Assembly (NCBI GenBank): GCA_937625935.1
Contig: OW569345.1
Coordinates: forward strand, 248,001-312,000
Origin: Tetramitus jugosus
Lineage: Eukaryota > Heterolobosea > Eutetramitea > Acrasida > Vahlkampfiidae
Direction of reading: 5' to 3'
Length of the DNA: 64,000 nt
Positions 7,941 to 17,478 of this stretch are shown in pieces. Numbering within the stretch: the first letter of the stretch is position 1; every line of letters starts with the position of its first letter. Made by a program: the position numbers and the translations under genes. The notes under the pieces are model-generated. The model did no database searches. It worked only from the letters and a program-made list of their open reading frames with translations, and was not told the DNA's origin.

Positions 7941-10784
7941 TTACATTCGGAGAAAATCATGACGAAGACAATCGTCAATGGACGGCCTGCGCTCAGGGTT
8001 CACTTCGATCATTCTCATGACCATGTGTTCGAATAGTTTCTCAACTCGATTGGTGTTTTGTTTGTTGGAAAAGGCACTTTTCAGTTGTTGTGTTGGGTTG
8101 TCACACATGTGAAATGGTCTACCAAAAGCAATCTCTGCCAGCACAATACCGAGCGAGTAGACGTCACACTTTGGTCCGTACAGAGCGTTTGGATCCTCAA
8201 CCTCAGGTGCCATATATCCTACGGTACCACATGGTTCCGTGATATTCTCCTTTGTATCCGCATAAATATAATCACCAGAAAAATCTGTTCTAAATGGTAC
8301 AGCGACACCAAAGTCGATGAGCCGAAGCTCGAACGGGAATTCTGGGTCATCTTGCAAATCTTCTTTCACAATGTTGTCTACTTTGATGTCCCTTAACAGG
8401 AACAAATTATCATGACAGTATTTGACCGTGGAAATTATCGTCTTGGCAAAGTGTCCAAGCATACTTAGATTGGCCAAGGATGATGCTGTTAGAATATCAT
8501 ACTTCACTGGAGAATACTTTGTCATAACAATATAATCGAATTCTTCACCTATAATCTTAATGGTTCCAAAGTCGTACAGTTCGATAATGTTGGGATGCTG
8601 TAAGTGCGTCAAGGCAAAGATTTCTTGACGTAGATTATAATCAAGCTTAACAATATACCTCCATTCCCTTGATCTGCTGCCTGATTTGCTAGCTTCGCAA
8701 ATGTAGGCATTTCCACCTGATGGAATCAGATTTTCAACTCTAAACGTATAGTGATTGCCAATTACTTCAAATGGAATCATTTCTTTTAGAAGTCCCTCTT
8801 TCCGCTCATGTTCAATATCTGTCTCAGATCTGAATGCAGCACTGCCTGATCGAGAATTATCTGGCTTGATAGTGTCTGCTGATCTTATCGAGTGCACAAC
8901 TCTTCTGCTGGTATCAGCATTCGCGTTTCTCAGCTTTGAATTTACTAGCGGAGAGTGTTTCCGATCGTCCTCAACTCTATTTACAATTTTGACCTTCTCT
9001 GGAGTGGCAAGCCTGATTGCTTTATCTGGTTTGCTTACCTTGCGGCGAGCTCTTCGAGAAGAACTTGCTTTTCGCCGCTTCTTCTTTGAACTCTTTCGCT
9101 TAGGAGCTGGTCCGTTTTCTTCTTCTTCTCCCGAGATGGATATTTGCATGTCGTCTTCACTGTCACTCTTTATGCTTGAGTGAGTAATTTCAGCTTCTTC
9201 TTCATCGTGTTCAATAAGCTCTCCATTGTCTTCATCCAGCATGACTACTAGATCATCCTCCTCCTCATTGTCATCGTCTTCAATTACAGAATGATTCCCT
9301 TCATCACTTACTGGAGACAACAAACGTTGTTGCTTATGTACTCTATCATCTACATGATCCATCTTTCTCTTTGATCTTTGCTTACCATTTACAGGCGAGT
9401 TATGTGATAATTGAATTTCGGATTGATTGTCAGAAGATGATGCCTTAATTGTCTTCATTGTTGATTGTTCTAATGTAACAACACTACTGTTTTTACGACC
9501 ACTATGACCAACATCCTTCTCGGCAACATGATTCTCATTGTCTTCTGAATCACTATTGGCTTCGTCTTCTGAGCTAAACACCAAACTAACTTCGCAATGA
9601 TCTCTCTCGTCTTCTTCTGGCGTGATGGGTGACAAATCCATCGGTGAAATCTCTCGTTTATGCTCGATCGATGGTGTTTTCTCAGTTTCTTCTGATTCTT
9701 GATCACCTTCAATTTCACATAGGAAATCATCTTCTTCGTCCTCTTCGTGAACGGTCGATAGCATTGGTTGATACTTTTTCTCGTTCGGCTTTGCTCCATT
9801 TTGTTGTTCTCGTGGAGTGACAGGTTGCGTATTCTGTTCTGCGCCTGATTTGTTCTCAGTCTCTGTCGTCTCGACCACTGCAACATTCAATACAACACTA
9901 TCATTGTTATTGCCTCGTACAGTGGTTTCTGTTTGATTCTCCATCGTTGTTTTTTGAGACGTTTGCGCTTGTTGTTCATCTTCCATTGCATTTTCTTGTT
10001 CTGAATCATTGTCCATATCGATCGTAATTTCACCAAAGTTGTCTTCATCATCATCATCATCATCATCGTCGTCATTGTTGTCGTGATCTTCTTCTTCTTC
10101 TTCACGTTCATCATGCGCCTCTTCACGTCGTGACTTTGATATTCGTTGTTGCGGTGATTGTTCTTGTTGTTGTTGATTAAAGTGCGACATGACAAAATCT
10201 CGAATCTTTGAAAAGGGAACCATTGGTATTCCAAGCTTTTGTAACCTTGCAAATGCAGCAGTGTATCGATAGTGCATTTCATTGTCTCCAGTAATACAAT
10301 AATCAGTGTTGTATGTGGGGCGATACCTTTGCACTGATGCATTTGGTATTATTGTTGGCCATAGCTCTGCAAATTGATCTTGCTTGATTTCGATGAATTT
10401 TCCAATTAAAAACACGGATTTGTCCTTGAATTTGTTCACAATGACATCATTCGTGTATCTATCATTATCATCATTATCAGTATTCTTATTATTGTTCTTG
10501 CAGTAATAATTGTCTGTTCGATTTATTGTATTCTTTGATATCATGTCATTGTTGTTTGAATCATGATGATGATGGTTATTGCTGTTGACGTTGGAATTGA
10601 TATTCATACTTGATGATACTTCATTTGTTGTTTCTGTTGTTGTTGTTGTTGATGGTGGTGGTGGTGGTAGTGGTAGTGATGTTGTTAATGATGAATGTGA
10701 TGATTTTGCAGCCATTGTAATTTTCATTGTCGTTGAGGGAGCTTGTCTGACAACGGTGATTGCATTGGGTCGTTTGAAACTCAT
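7941..10784 (-). CDS. Large protein with N-terminal BRCT-like domain and C-terminal protein kinase domain
   Basis: 947 residues from the ATG at 10784. After a Pro/Thr/Asn-rich leader, residues ~121-198 look like a BRCT fold: a KSVFLIGKF strand, an NTDYCITGD strand, a helix, then LGIPMVPFSKIRDFV. The middle ~450 residues are acidic and Ser-rich with KRKSSKKKRRK-type basic clusters, suggesting nuclear localisation. Residues ~670-947 form a kinase: YIVKLDY (Lys), RQEIFAL (helix C Glu), LRDIKVDN (catalytic Asp, with Leu replacing the usual His of HRD), LIDFGVA, and GTVGYMAPEV. Catalytic residues are present, so it is probably active; the glycine loop is weak. BRCT domains bind phosphopeptides in DNA-damage signalling. 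A BRCT-plus-kinase polypeptide is unusual. The BRCT call is by eye. Confidence 0.75.
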   Translation of the reverse strand: MSFKRPNAITVVRQAPSTTMKITMAAKSSHSSLTTSLPLPPPPPSTTTTTETTNEVSSSMNINSNVNSNNHHHHDSNNNDMISKNTINRTDNYYCKNNNKNTDNDDNDRYTNDVIVNKFKDKSVFLIGKFIEIKQDQFAELWPTIIPNASVQRYRPTYNTDYCITGDNEMHYRYTAAFARLQKLGIPMVPFSKIRDFVMSHFNQQQQEQSPQQRISKSRREEAHDEREEEEEDHDNNDDDDDDDDDEDNFGEITIDMDNDSEQENAMEDEQQAQTSQKTTMENQTETTVRGNNNDSVVLNVAVVETTETENKSGAEQNTQPVTPREQQNGAKPNEKKYQPMLSTVHEEDEEDDFLCEIEGDQESEETEKTPSIEHKREISPMDLSPITPEEDERDHCEVSLVFSSEDEANSDSEDNENHVAEKDVGHSGRKNSSVVTLEQSTMKTIKASSSDNQSEIQLSHNSPVNGKQRSKRKMDHVDDRVHKQQRLLSPVSDEGNHSVIEDDDNEEEDDLVVMLDEDNGELIEHDEEEAEITHSSIKSDSEDDMQISISGEEEENGPAPKRKSSKKKRRKASSSRRARRKVSKPDKAIRLATPEKVKIVNRVEDDRKHSPLVNSKLRNANADTSRRVVHSIRSADTIKPDNSRSGSAAFRSETDIEHERKEGLLKEMIPFEVIGNHYTFRVENLIPSGGNAYICEASKSGSRSREWRYIVKLDYNLRQEIFALTHLQHPNIIELYDFGTIKIIGEEFDYIVMTKYSPVKYDILTASSLANLSMLGHFAKTIISTVKYCHDNLFLLRDIKVDNIVKEDLQDDPEFPFELRLIDFGVAVPFRTDFSGDYIYADTKENITEPCGTVGYMAPEVEDPNALYGPKCDVYSLGIVLAEIAFGRPFHMCDNPTQQLKSAFSNKQNTNRVEKLFEHMVMRMIEVNPERRPSIDDCLRHDFLRM

Positions 10785-11103
10785 CTTGGGAGGTTGGATT
10801 GTTGATGGTCAACGAGAGCGCTCGATACAAAAGTTCAGGTTGCCGATCGGTGATGATGAATGAATTTTTGTATCAACTTGTGGTTGCCGCACAAAAAGCG
10901 TTGGTTTTTGTCAAAAGAAAATTTTTTGGCGCCAAAAACGTCCAGATGGAAAGTTCAAGTTCCAGCTGTCACAAAGAAAAACACAGTGGGCGAAGCACTT
11001 GCATGGAGATCCGAGATATTCAAGACACTGGTTATTTGCAAAACTGGGTGCAAGTCAAGTTGGAAGAGAAGTAATCAGAGATGCTTTATGGTGAACAACC
11101 ACC
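10785..11103. promoter_or_regulatory. Divergent spacer with a perfect TTTTTGGCGCCAAAAA palindrome
   Basis: 319 bp between the BRCT-kinase start (minus) and the decayed RCC1 copy (plus). It contains a perfect 16-bp palindrome at 10923-10938 whose core, TTTTGGCGC, matches the E2F/DP-type consensus TTTSSCGC. No tRNA or convincing ORF was found; short frames here lack family features. The palindrome is visible; its function is inferred. Confidence 0.45.
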
Positions 11104-11779
11104 ATGAATCGAATTACGAGACTTGTTTGTGCTGGAGAGTGTGTTTATGTCGTGGTGAATGATCGGTGGGTGTTTATTCGCGGATCAAACACTGCGCAGT
11201 CAATTGACAATTGGTAAACATTGCTCCAAATATGGTGTATTCACTGGTTTCTGAGTTTATGAATACGCAGAATGGCCGTGGTGAGCATTCGAGGATCACT
11301 CATATGAAAGCCGGCCATTTTCATGCATATATCGTTGTTGATCAAAAAATAATTTTCACGGCAGGGTTTAATACCAGTGGACAACTAGGAATTGAGGATT
11401 TAAAAGCGACCAATATATTTACTCGTCACTTGTTTTAGAGAGTGGAGAATTGATTAAGGAAATCGGGTTGGGTGGCGCTCACACTGCCGTACTCACGACG
11501 AGAGGGAGAGTACTTACTGTAGGATGGAACGCGAGAAGCGAGTTGGGTTCAGTGCAGGCTTCGTGGCGTCTACTAGCTGACGTACCATAGGTCAAAACTG
11601 TTCATCGATGCAAGGGAAATCGAACTATCGTAATGTCCCAGACGGATTCTCAATTTTATGGTTGCGATTCAATTGGAAACAGGAAACCTTTTCAGGGCTG
11701 CCATCGTCAGTGTTTTACTGTAGATAGTAACCACGTTCAAGATCTATATAACACCAATGCAAGTTTAGATAACCTATGA
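11104..11779 (+). pseudogene. Decayed RCC1-repeat protein gene
   Basis: Three reading frames in succession carry RCC1-repeat blades: CAGECVYVVVNDRWVFIRG from 11104, then GHFHAYIVVDQKIIFTAGFN with GQLGIED, then GGAHTAVLTTRGRVLTVGWN from about 11435, then a tail with FYGCDSIGNRKPF. Breaks: the first frame ends in TAA at 11215 (a GTAAAC donor at 11214 with an AG at 11293 would splice in frame, so this one may be an intron). A one-base slip lies in the T run at about 11431-11436. An in-frame TAG lies at about 11588. The last two are hard to explain by splicing, hence pseudogene. Assembly error at the T run is possible. It is too short (~200 residues) for a complete seven-blade propeller. Confidence 0.7.
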
Positions 11780-11796
11780 TTGTTGCTTTTCATACA

Positions 11797-12805
11797 TTAA
11801 TCGGAGAATTTTATAATGATTTCGTCTGTTTCATTGTATTCGGTGCAGGAACTGTATGCAGAGGACGATGAGCTATCATCGTCAGATTTTTGGTTGATCG
11901 GTATGGATGGAGCAGGTCCGCTTCCAAAAAGTTCTGTATAATTCTTGATCATGATAGATATACATTTTGAGAGTTGGGTGTGGTTAGGCAATCCCTTGTC
12001 ACCCGGAGGTGGCCGTATTAAGTTTGGACTCCACACTAAAGCCAAGTTCTTGTCATTCATACTATACTCCTCTATCGCACTCATATGATGTAACAAGTGA
12101 AATAAGCTCTTTGCTGTCGCTAGATGAGCAGGTGGAAGAGCTCGAATCAGTATACCTAGTTGTTCCACTTGTTCCTCTTCACTATTGAGCTCTATCGATA
12201 TAATAATCAGCCATAAGAAGAACAAAATACCAAAATTGATTAGCATTTTTCTACAATGTAGCTCTATCGAGTAGAAAGTAGTGAGTGTATATTTACCTGC
12301 AATCCTCCTGAATTCAGCATAATTTTTACATAGGAACAATGGTTCGGGTAACTCCCGGAAGTACCGTTTTAAAAGCGAGGCGAGATCAAACACAGACTGC
12401 TTGGAATAATTCAATTTTTTCTCTGTAATGAATAGAAGGTGATGTGTTACTTTAAGTATTGTGCAGAGAGAGAACTGTTTCATAGATATATTACACTCAC
12501 CTGTATTTAGAACTGAGACAATTTCTTTGACAGCTCTTTCACTTCCATTCACTCTAAACACTCCCTGCACAGGTTCCATTTGCGCTATGATTGCCACTAA
12601 ATTAGCGACTAGTTGAGGTACTTGAGTGAAATTATTGAGTTCCTCCTCTTCGTATGTCATTCTTTCGATGAGAGGCAAACCAAACAAGGGGCGCTTCTTT
12701 TTACCTATTATGTCACCTGTATGTTAAGACAATTATTATGGATTGAGAGAGAAAGCTGTTTAACCTAAGCACGGTGGTCTACGTACGTATTTTCCATTTT
12801 CGCAT
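11797..12805 (-). CDS. Small RhoGAP-domain protein, four exons
   Basis: GTPase-activating protein for Rho-family GTPases. Exons by splice-site and frame logic: 12805-12787, 12716-12501, 12422-12297, 12191-11797 (introns of 70, 78 and 105 nt, all GT-AG), giving 251 residues. The RhoGAP domain fills most of it: FGLPL at the start, GVFRVNGSER with the arginine finger, LLKRYFRELPEPLF, and MNDKNLALVWSPNLIRPP. The 78- and 105-nt introns are multiples of three and contain no stop, so the unspliced sequence also stays open; they would insert hydrophobic, non-domain residues. The first exon (MRKWKIR) is the least certain part: the same frame is open further upstream but has no earlier ATG. The tail is Ser-rich. 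Confidence 0.82.
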
Positions 12806-13095
12806 TCTGATTGTACTGATGACAATTTTGGTTACTTCGACAGAACTGTATAACTTCAACTCCTGTTTGGTCCCTAGCAAAGCAGTGATACTTCTCTCTT
12901 GGCTTAGGTGTGTTGTGAAGAAAGGAGGAACAAAAATCTGGAGCGGGATATTGAAGTCGTGGACGAACAAAACCGATGCATGAGAAATCGTAAAAGAGAT
13001 TGAGCGCCAAAAGTAACGATCCTATTCACAGAATCAAAGAGTGATCCAAACACAGAAAAACATCTATCTCTTGATAGTAGAATCTCTTTGCATTC
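12806..13095. promoter_or_regulatory. Divergent spacer with E2F-like GCGCCAAAA at 13004-13012
   Basis: Spacer between the RhoGAP gene (minus) and the coiled-coil gene at 13096 (plus). GCGCCAAAA at 13004-13012 is the same motif seen in several other spacers of the window. Two overlapping open frames on the minus strand here (about 12779-13010) lack an ATG in the useful frame and were not called; one could hold a further 5' exon of the RhoGAP gene. Confidence 0.35.
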
Positions 13096-14199
13096 ATGTC
13101 CCTCTCTGCTTTTCGAAGTGCAGCTTCATCTCAGCCTCGAGAGAGTTTTCGATTTGATTCTCCTGACATGTCATCTTCGAGCAACAATAACAATCATGGT
13201 AAGATGAATGAAAACAAGACTGGATCCAGCATTGACAACGACAAAAGAAGGAACTCTAGTGCCGATCATCATGATCAGACAGTATTGGACAGTAAAACCA
13301 ATGAGAGCTTAGTGTCAGCCAATAAGATGCTCTTAGAGAAGATGAAGCAACAAGAACAAAGACTTCAGCAATACAAACACTACGAAAAGTATTTACAAAC
13401 AAGTCCGAGGGGATCATCTCCTGCAAGCTACAGTAATCCTAACGACGTTTCCCTGTATTCTAATCTTGATGAATTGTTGAAGGATTTTAAACGAGAGATG
13501 AGCACTGTTAGAACAAGTTTGGAAGCTTCTTCGAATATCTCTACCTTGGAAGAGCTTGAAAAACGCTCTCCATCACTGTTGTACAATGCAGACTCTGTCA
13601 CAATGAGGAATAATGACAGAGATCATTCCTATTTTTTCAGAAATGACACCGCGGCCAAAGAATACTTATCTTCGAATACAGAAGGGATGCTCAAAGATTT
13701 AGATTTTTCTATTGATAGAAGCTCTATGAAACCTTTTGGAAATTTTGACGAAGATCCTACATCTCCTATCCAGAAGAGACTAGTATCTGACTCACCAATG
13801 AAAGGTGTTTCTCCTTCACCATTTACAAGGTTAAAGCAAGCAGATACGCGAGACTTTTTAATGTCACCGATTATTACTCACAAAGCCAAAGGATCGATGA
13901 TAACACAACCAACGAACAAGGGTGGTATTTCTAACAAGGAAACAAATCAAGAAATGAGTTCTAAGAACCAACAAACAAGAGCTGATCATCTACTCTTTGA
14001 TATGGACGATAGCATCAACATCAACACCAGTAGTCATATCTCGTCATCAGCTGAAGCAGCACTCAAACTCGAAAATATTCAACTAAGAAATGAAATTTCC
14101 AAGTTATCCTCGTCGGTAGTTGCTATGCAGACTAGAATGAAGGATTTGGAGTCTAGTGTCGATCAAATTCTTCAACTAGTTCTCTCAACCAAAAAATAA
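13096..14199 (+). CDS. Ser/Asn-rich protein with C-terminal coiled coil, unknown function
   Basis: 367 residues from a clear ATG at 13096. Mostly polar low-complexity sequence with scattered SP/TP pairs (SPDM, TSPIQ, SPSPF), which would suit proline-directed phosphorylation. Two helical segments: one near residues 75-105 (KMLLEKMKQQEQRLQQYKHY) and a C-terminal heptad-like coil (LENIQLRNEISKLSSSV ... MKDLESSVDQILQL). No enzyme motif, signal peptide or membrane segment. It could be a centrosomal, cytoskeletal or adaptor protein, but nothing seen decides this. Confidence 0.7.
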   Translation: MSLSAFRSAASSQPRESFRFDSPDMSSSSNNNNHGKMNENKTGSSIDNDKRRNSSADHHDQTVLDSKTNESLVSANKMLLEKMKQQEQRLQQYKHYEKYLQTSPRGSSPASYSNPNDVSLYSNLDELLKDFKREMSTVRTSLEASSNISTLEELEKRSPSLLYNADSVTMRNNDRDHSYFFRNDTAAKEYLSSNTEGMLKDLDFSIDRSSMKPFGNFDEDPTSPIQKRLVSDSPMKGVSPSPFTRLKQADTRDFLMSPIITHKAKGSMITQPTNKGGISNKETNQEMSSKNQQTRADHLLFDMDDSININTSSHISSSAEAALKLENIQLRNEISKLSSSVVAMQTRMKDLESSVDQILQLVLSTKK

Positions 14200-14299
14200 T
14201 TAAATGAGAGATACAATTTATACAATAAATTAAGGTCCGTGGATCCCTTAAAAAGCCGACATGACGGAGGAAACAATTTTTTGGACAAAAGAATGCAAC

Positions 14300-14418
14300 G
14301 CCTACATTACTGAGGGTTCTCGAGTAGTCTCCTATCTCAATACTAACTCAGCCAGATGGTGCTTAACTTCTCTATTCGAAATGGGAAGAGGTGGTTCCAC
14401 CATTGTATGAACGTAGAC
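14300..14418 (-). rRNA. 5S ribosomal RNA gene
   Basis: 119-nt 5S rRNA read on the minus strand. The ends form a nine-pair helix I: 5' GTCTACGTT with 3' AATGTAGGC (two G-U pairs). Internal landmarks match universal 5S sequence: CCATTTCGAATAGAGAAG followed by TTAAGCACC (helix III and box A region), GTTAGTATTGAG and GATAGGAGAC (helices IV/V, box C region). A TTTT run follows within 15 nt of the 3' end, suitable as a Pol III terminator. It is a solitary copy between protein genes, so 5S genes are probably dispersed and not tied to the rDNA. The 5' end lies 24 bp from the target-site duplication of a retrotransposon. Boundaries are set from helix I. Confidence 0.92.
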
Positions 14419-14442
14419 ATCAATGTGGTTCATTGTCTCAAC

Positions 14443-14457
14443 TTCTGCGCTTTTCGT
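14443..14457. repeat. Target-site duplication, left copy
   Basis: TTCTGCGCTTTTCGT, identical over 15 bp to 15603-15617. The two copies bracket the retrotransposon fragment exactly, with the right copy directly after the A-rich tail. Confidence 0.88.
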
Positions 14458-15521
14458 CGAGCATCTTCAAATCCAATATCCGCCTCCGTGAGGTGAAGCA
14501 TACATATCTTGGTTGGTGCGCCAAACTACTCCATGGCTCTGGTATCGCAATCACGACCGACGATTGTCACGAATGCGAGAGATGCAGCGTTGGTTGGTGC
14601 CTTCCCACCGGCGATGCAAGGCTCCTCCGAGGTAGTGGGATCTTTAAGAACCATCAGCTTTTTGATGAGGATGGTATCATGACTGTACCCTACAAAGATG
14701 CGAAGTCAAAGTTTAAGATGGTGGGTATAGGGCCAAAAAGGTACATGAGGATTCGTGCCTACATGGAGCTGCTTGGTAAACCATGCGATGAAAAGTGGAT
14801 TGCTCAAAGAGTTGTACGGCAAGAGGTCTTAGTGATTGTCAGTGACAGGGAGATTGTTGAGAATAACATCAGGAAGGGTTTGACTGATCACTTCTCAACG
14901 GAAAGGAGTGGAAATATCTCAAAGCACGCGGAATGGTGGCTGGAAGCTGCATTGCAGCAAGACAAGGGGTGGAACAACTTTCTCAAATGCCCTTTTGGTC
15001 TCGAAAGAAGGGAAATGTGGTTCTATCACCAGGTGAGGAGTGGAACTCTCCATACAAGAACTGGTATTCATATGCTGTACAATCCATTGATGGAGGTCAC
15101 TTGCACACACTGTTGCAAAGCTCCAGAAACCATAGTGCATCTGCTTGTGGAATGTGAACCTGCAAGGGTAGCAAGAAGCATGTTGGTTGAAGAGCTGAGG
15201 GAGAAATTGAGCAAGCTGAGTTTGCGAGGCTCGATCAAGGTTCCCATATGGTTCGAGGATGTTTTATATGAAAGTGGAAAGATTCAACCACGAAGGGTTA
15301 AGCGAACTCCTGAAGGTACACTACAGGGACTGATGGGTAAGGAAGGAGACTTCCAGGAGGTGCTCCTAGCCGAAATGAAGCTCTCCGGTAAGAAGAGAAG
15401 CGAAGCAGAGAAGAAGATAAGGAGGGTCATTGACTCAGTCAAAAGGTCGTGCATCAAGGCACTATACAAGATATATATTAACTCTGTCGCGCAGAGGAGT
15501 GAAACACTGCTCGTCACCTAA
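14458..15521 (+). pseudogene. Retrotransposon reverse transcriptase C-terminal fragment
   Basis: Open frame of about 350 residues ending at TAA 15519-15521. It carries the zinc-knuckle tail common to many non-LTR reverse transcriptases, CTHCCKAPETIVHLLVEC (CX2CX8HX4C, nt ~15102-15155), preceded by MWFYHQVRSGTLHTRTG, the usual context of that tail. The catalytic RT palm and the endonuclease are missing because of the 5' truncation. The frame happens to stay open into host sequence to the left (to GTG 14391), which is not part of the element. Confidence 0.8.
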
Positions 15522-15602
15522 CGGTGCCGAGCGGAATCATGACTCATAGTAGTGTATAGAATAAAGTGGCAACAAACGTTGTATGGAAAAAAAAAAACAA
15601 AA
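14458..15602 (+). mobile_element. 5'-truncated non-LTR retrotransposon insertion
   Basis: A ~1145-bp element bounded by a 15-bp direct repeat. Its 3' end has AATAAA at 15560-15565 and an A-rich tail of eleven A, one C and four A (15587-15602), hallmarks of target-primed reverse transcription. Its ORF encodes only the C-terminal end of a non-LTR polyprotein, so it is a dead-on-arrival copy. The copy appears young: the duplication is exact, the tail persists and the ORF remnant is open. Composition is more GC-rich than nearby genes. It lies 40 bp upstream of the 5S rRNA gene. The family (clade) cannot be assigned without the RT core. Confidence 0.85.
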
Positions 15603-15617
15603 TTCTGCGCTTTTCGT
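15603..15617. repeat. Target-site duplication, right copy
   Basis: TTCTGCGCTTTTCGT, identical to 14443-14457; marks the 3' junction of the retrotransposon. Downstream host sequence resumes as AGGTTGGGTG. Confidence 0.88.
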
Positions 15618-15699
15618 AGGTTGGGTGTTTATCGCAACGAACAATTTATCATCACTTGTTTTTGTTCCTCTCCTAACTATTTGGAAAGGAAATATCAAA

Positions 15700-17405
15700 A
15701 TGGAGCAAGAACGATCACTTTCACCATTACTTAAAGATCGACAAGGAAATCTAGAACTCGAAGAGATCAATCATGATCATCGAAAAAAGAAGTTAGTTGA
15801 TCATTTGGTAGCCCAGTATCTCGTTAAGCGAGGATTGTCAGACACCGCAAAAGTTTTTGCAAAGGAGACAGAACTGTTGAATCAAGGATCTTATCACATG
15901 ATTGTTCCTTCATTTCAGTACTATAACTTGACTCTAGATCAGTGTTTAGATAGAGCATTGAAAGTGGACGGTAGAAAAGCCGCGTCCGACCTCTCTTATA
16001 AACAGCGAGATAAATTGCTACAGAGGGTAATGAATATCAATCCTGATGAATGTGGATTATTGTCCTCACTAGATATTACATCCATCCTCAATGATGAGAA
16101 ACAAACGCATGTTCTACTCATGATGTATCAGGAATTCTCGAACTCTGAACAATTATTGCACATGTTTCTCCACTTGTATTTTAAACATGGCGATATGAAG
16201 GAAGACAAACATAATGTTCTCAAGTCGATGAGCTTGTGGATGAAGTTCTTTTATTTGAGATTTGATCGGTTCGAATGTAATGGAGTTCCTACTGCCACTC
16301 ATATTGTCAAAATGATGAATCAATTCATTCAAGCAGAAATGAATTACTTAACGTTTCTTGCCTCAGAATCCATTGCCCAGCAAGAGTTGAGAGAACAATT
16401 CATCATATTACTAACAGTGATGCAAGGAAGCTACGTAGGAAAGAAATCAATTTTGAGCTCCTCGGATCTCCTTAGTTGGTGTGTTAAGAACAGAAAATGT
16501 CCGAATGGTCAGTCAGTCTTTCAAATGAACCCCAGAGTAGTTGCCTATCATCTAACTATAATCGAATTCAATAAGTTTGCCGCGATTCAACCCCAAGAAT
16601 TCCTAAATCTACACTGGAGTAAAGCAAAGTACCGAAAGCGATCTCCGAATCTGTTACGGTTCATACAAAGATTCAATAGCATAACCAATTGGGTAGCATC
16701 AATGATAGTTGAACCTCCTTCTCTTGATGAGAGGATCCAGCGAGTGGAGTTCTTTGTTTCTGTGGCTCTAGAATTATGGAAGCTTAATCATTTCAATGCT
16801 GTTCAAGCGATATTATGTAAGTACCCTCCATGATTATTAGCGGATATTGTTGTTCGAATCACACTTATGGTTCTTTTATAGCTGCCTTTCGCAACAATTC
16901 TGTTTCCCGGCTTCAACACACCTTTGATGGTGTTCGCATCCACTACATCGAAGGGCTTTCTTCATTGAGAGAAGATATGAAGAAGCAAGGAAACTATTCA
17001 AAGTACAGACAGATTCTTGCATCGATATACGAAGAAATGAAGAGCAATATCAATGGCGCAATTTCCAAAACATGTTGCATCCCCTTTCTTGGAATGTACT
17101 TGTCTGATCTTGTCTTCACAGAAGAAGGTAATCCAACAACGCCTTTCTTCACAAGAGCTCAAATGACTTACGAAGTCATTGAACGTATCATGACATTTCA
17201 ACACAATACGGGAGATCAAGAACCGGCTTCATTCTGCAGGTACCTGGCGAATCAATGTAATCTTCAGTCGCACCTGTTGGTCGTCTTGGAATCACTGGAA
17301 GGACGAATCACAAGTGAAGAAGAATTGAGCAAAACGAGCTGTGAGAGAGAAAAAACAGCACTCAGAGTGAATCCTAGGAGTTCAAGTCCTCGCACACCCA
17401 CATGA
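15700..17405 (+). CDS. Ras guanine nucleotide exchange factor with LisH domain, two exons
   Basis: Activates Ras-family GTPases. Exons 15700-16816 and 16882-17405 joined over a 65-nt intron (GTAAGT ... TTTATAG) give 546 residues. Domains: a LisH motif near the N-terminus (LVAQYLVKRGLSDTAKVF), a RasGEF N-terminal-like region (MNQFIQAEMN, MKFFYLRFDRF), and the catalytic Cdc25-type domain (EFLNLHWSK, FNSITNWVASMIV, then across the junction AILSAFRNNSVSRL, and IPFLGMYLSDLVF). LisH-RasGEF fusions are known in amoebae such as Dictyostelium. The frame also opens at ATG 15583, but that ATG sits next to the A-rich tail of the retrotransposon, so the ATG at 15700 is chosen. Confidence 0.88.
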
Positions 17406-17478
17406 GCTCAAAATCAATGTCATTGACAAACCACAGTGCTATGTAGATAAAATGTTGTTGTCGCTTTAATATATATAT

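Noticed and set aside
12765-13010. 81-residue frame with Cys pairs upstream of the RhoGAP, at first read as a zinc-finger exon
   Set aside because: No splice option joins it in frame to the RhoGAP exons; the frame giving MRKWKIR does.
14391-14457. Leftward extension of the retrotransposon ORF
   Set aside because: It lies outside the target-site duplication and partly within the 5S rRNA gene; the frame is open by chance.
15583-15699. Upstream ATG extension of the RasGEF
   Set aside because: The ATG abuts the retrotransposon A-tail and the added residues are unlike the family; ATG 15700 is preferred.
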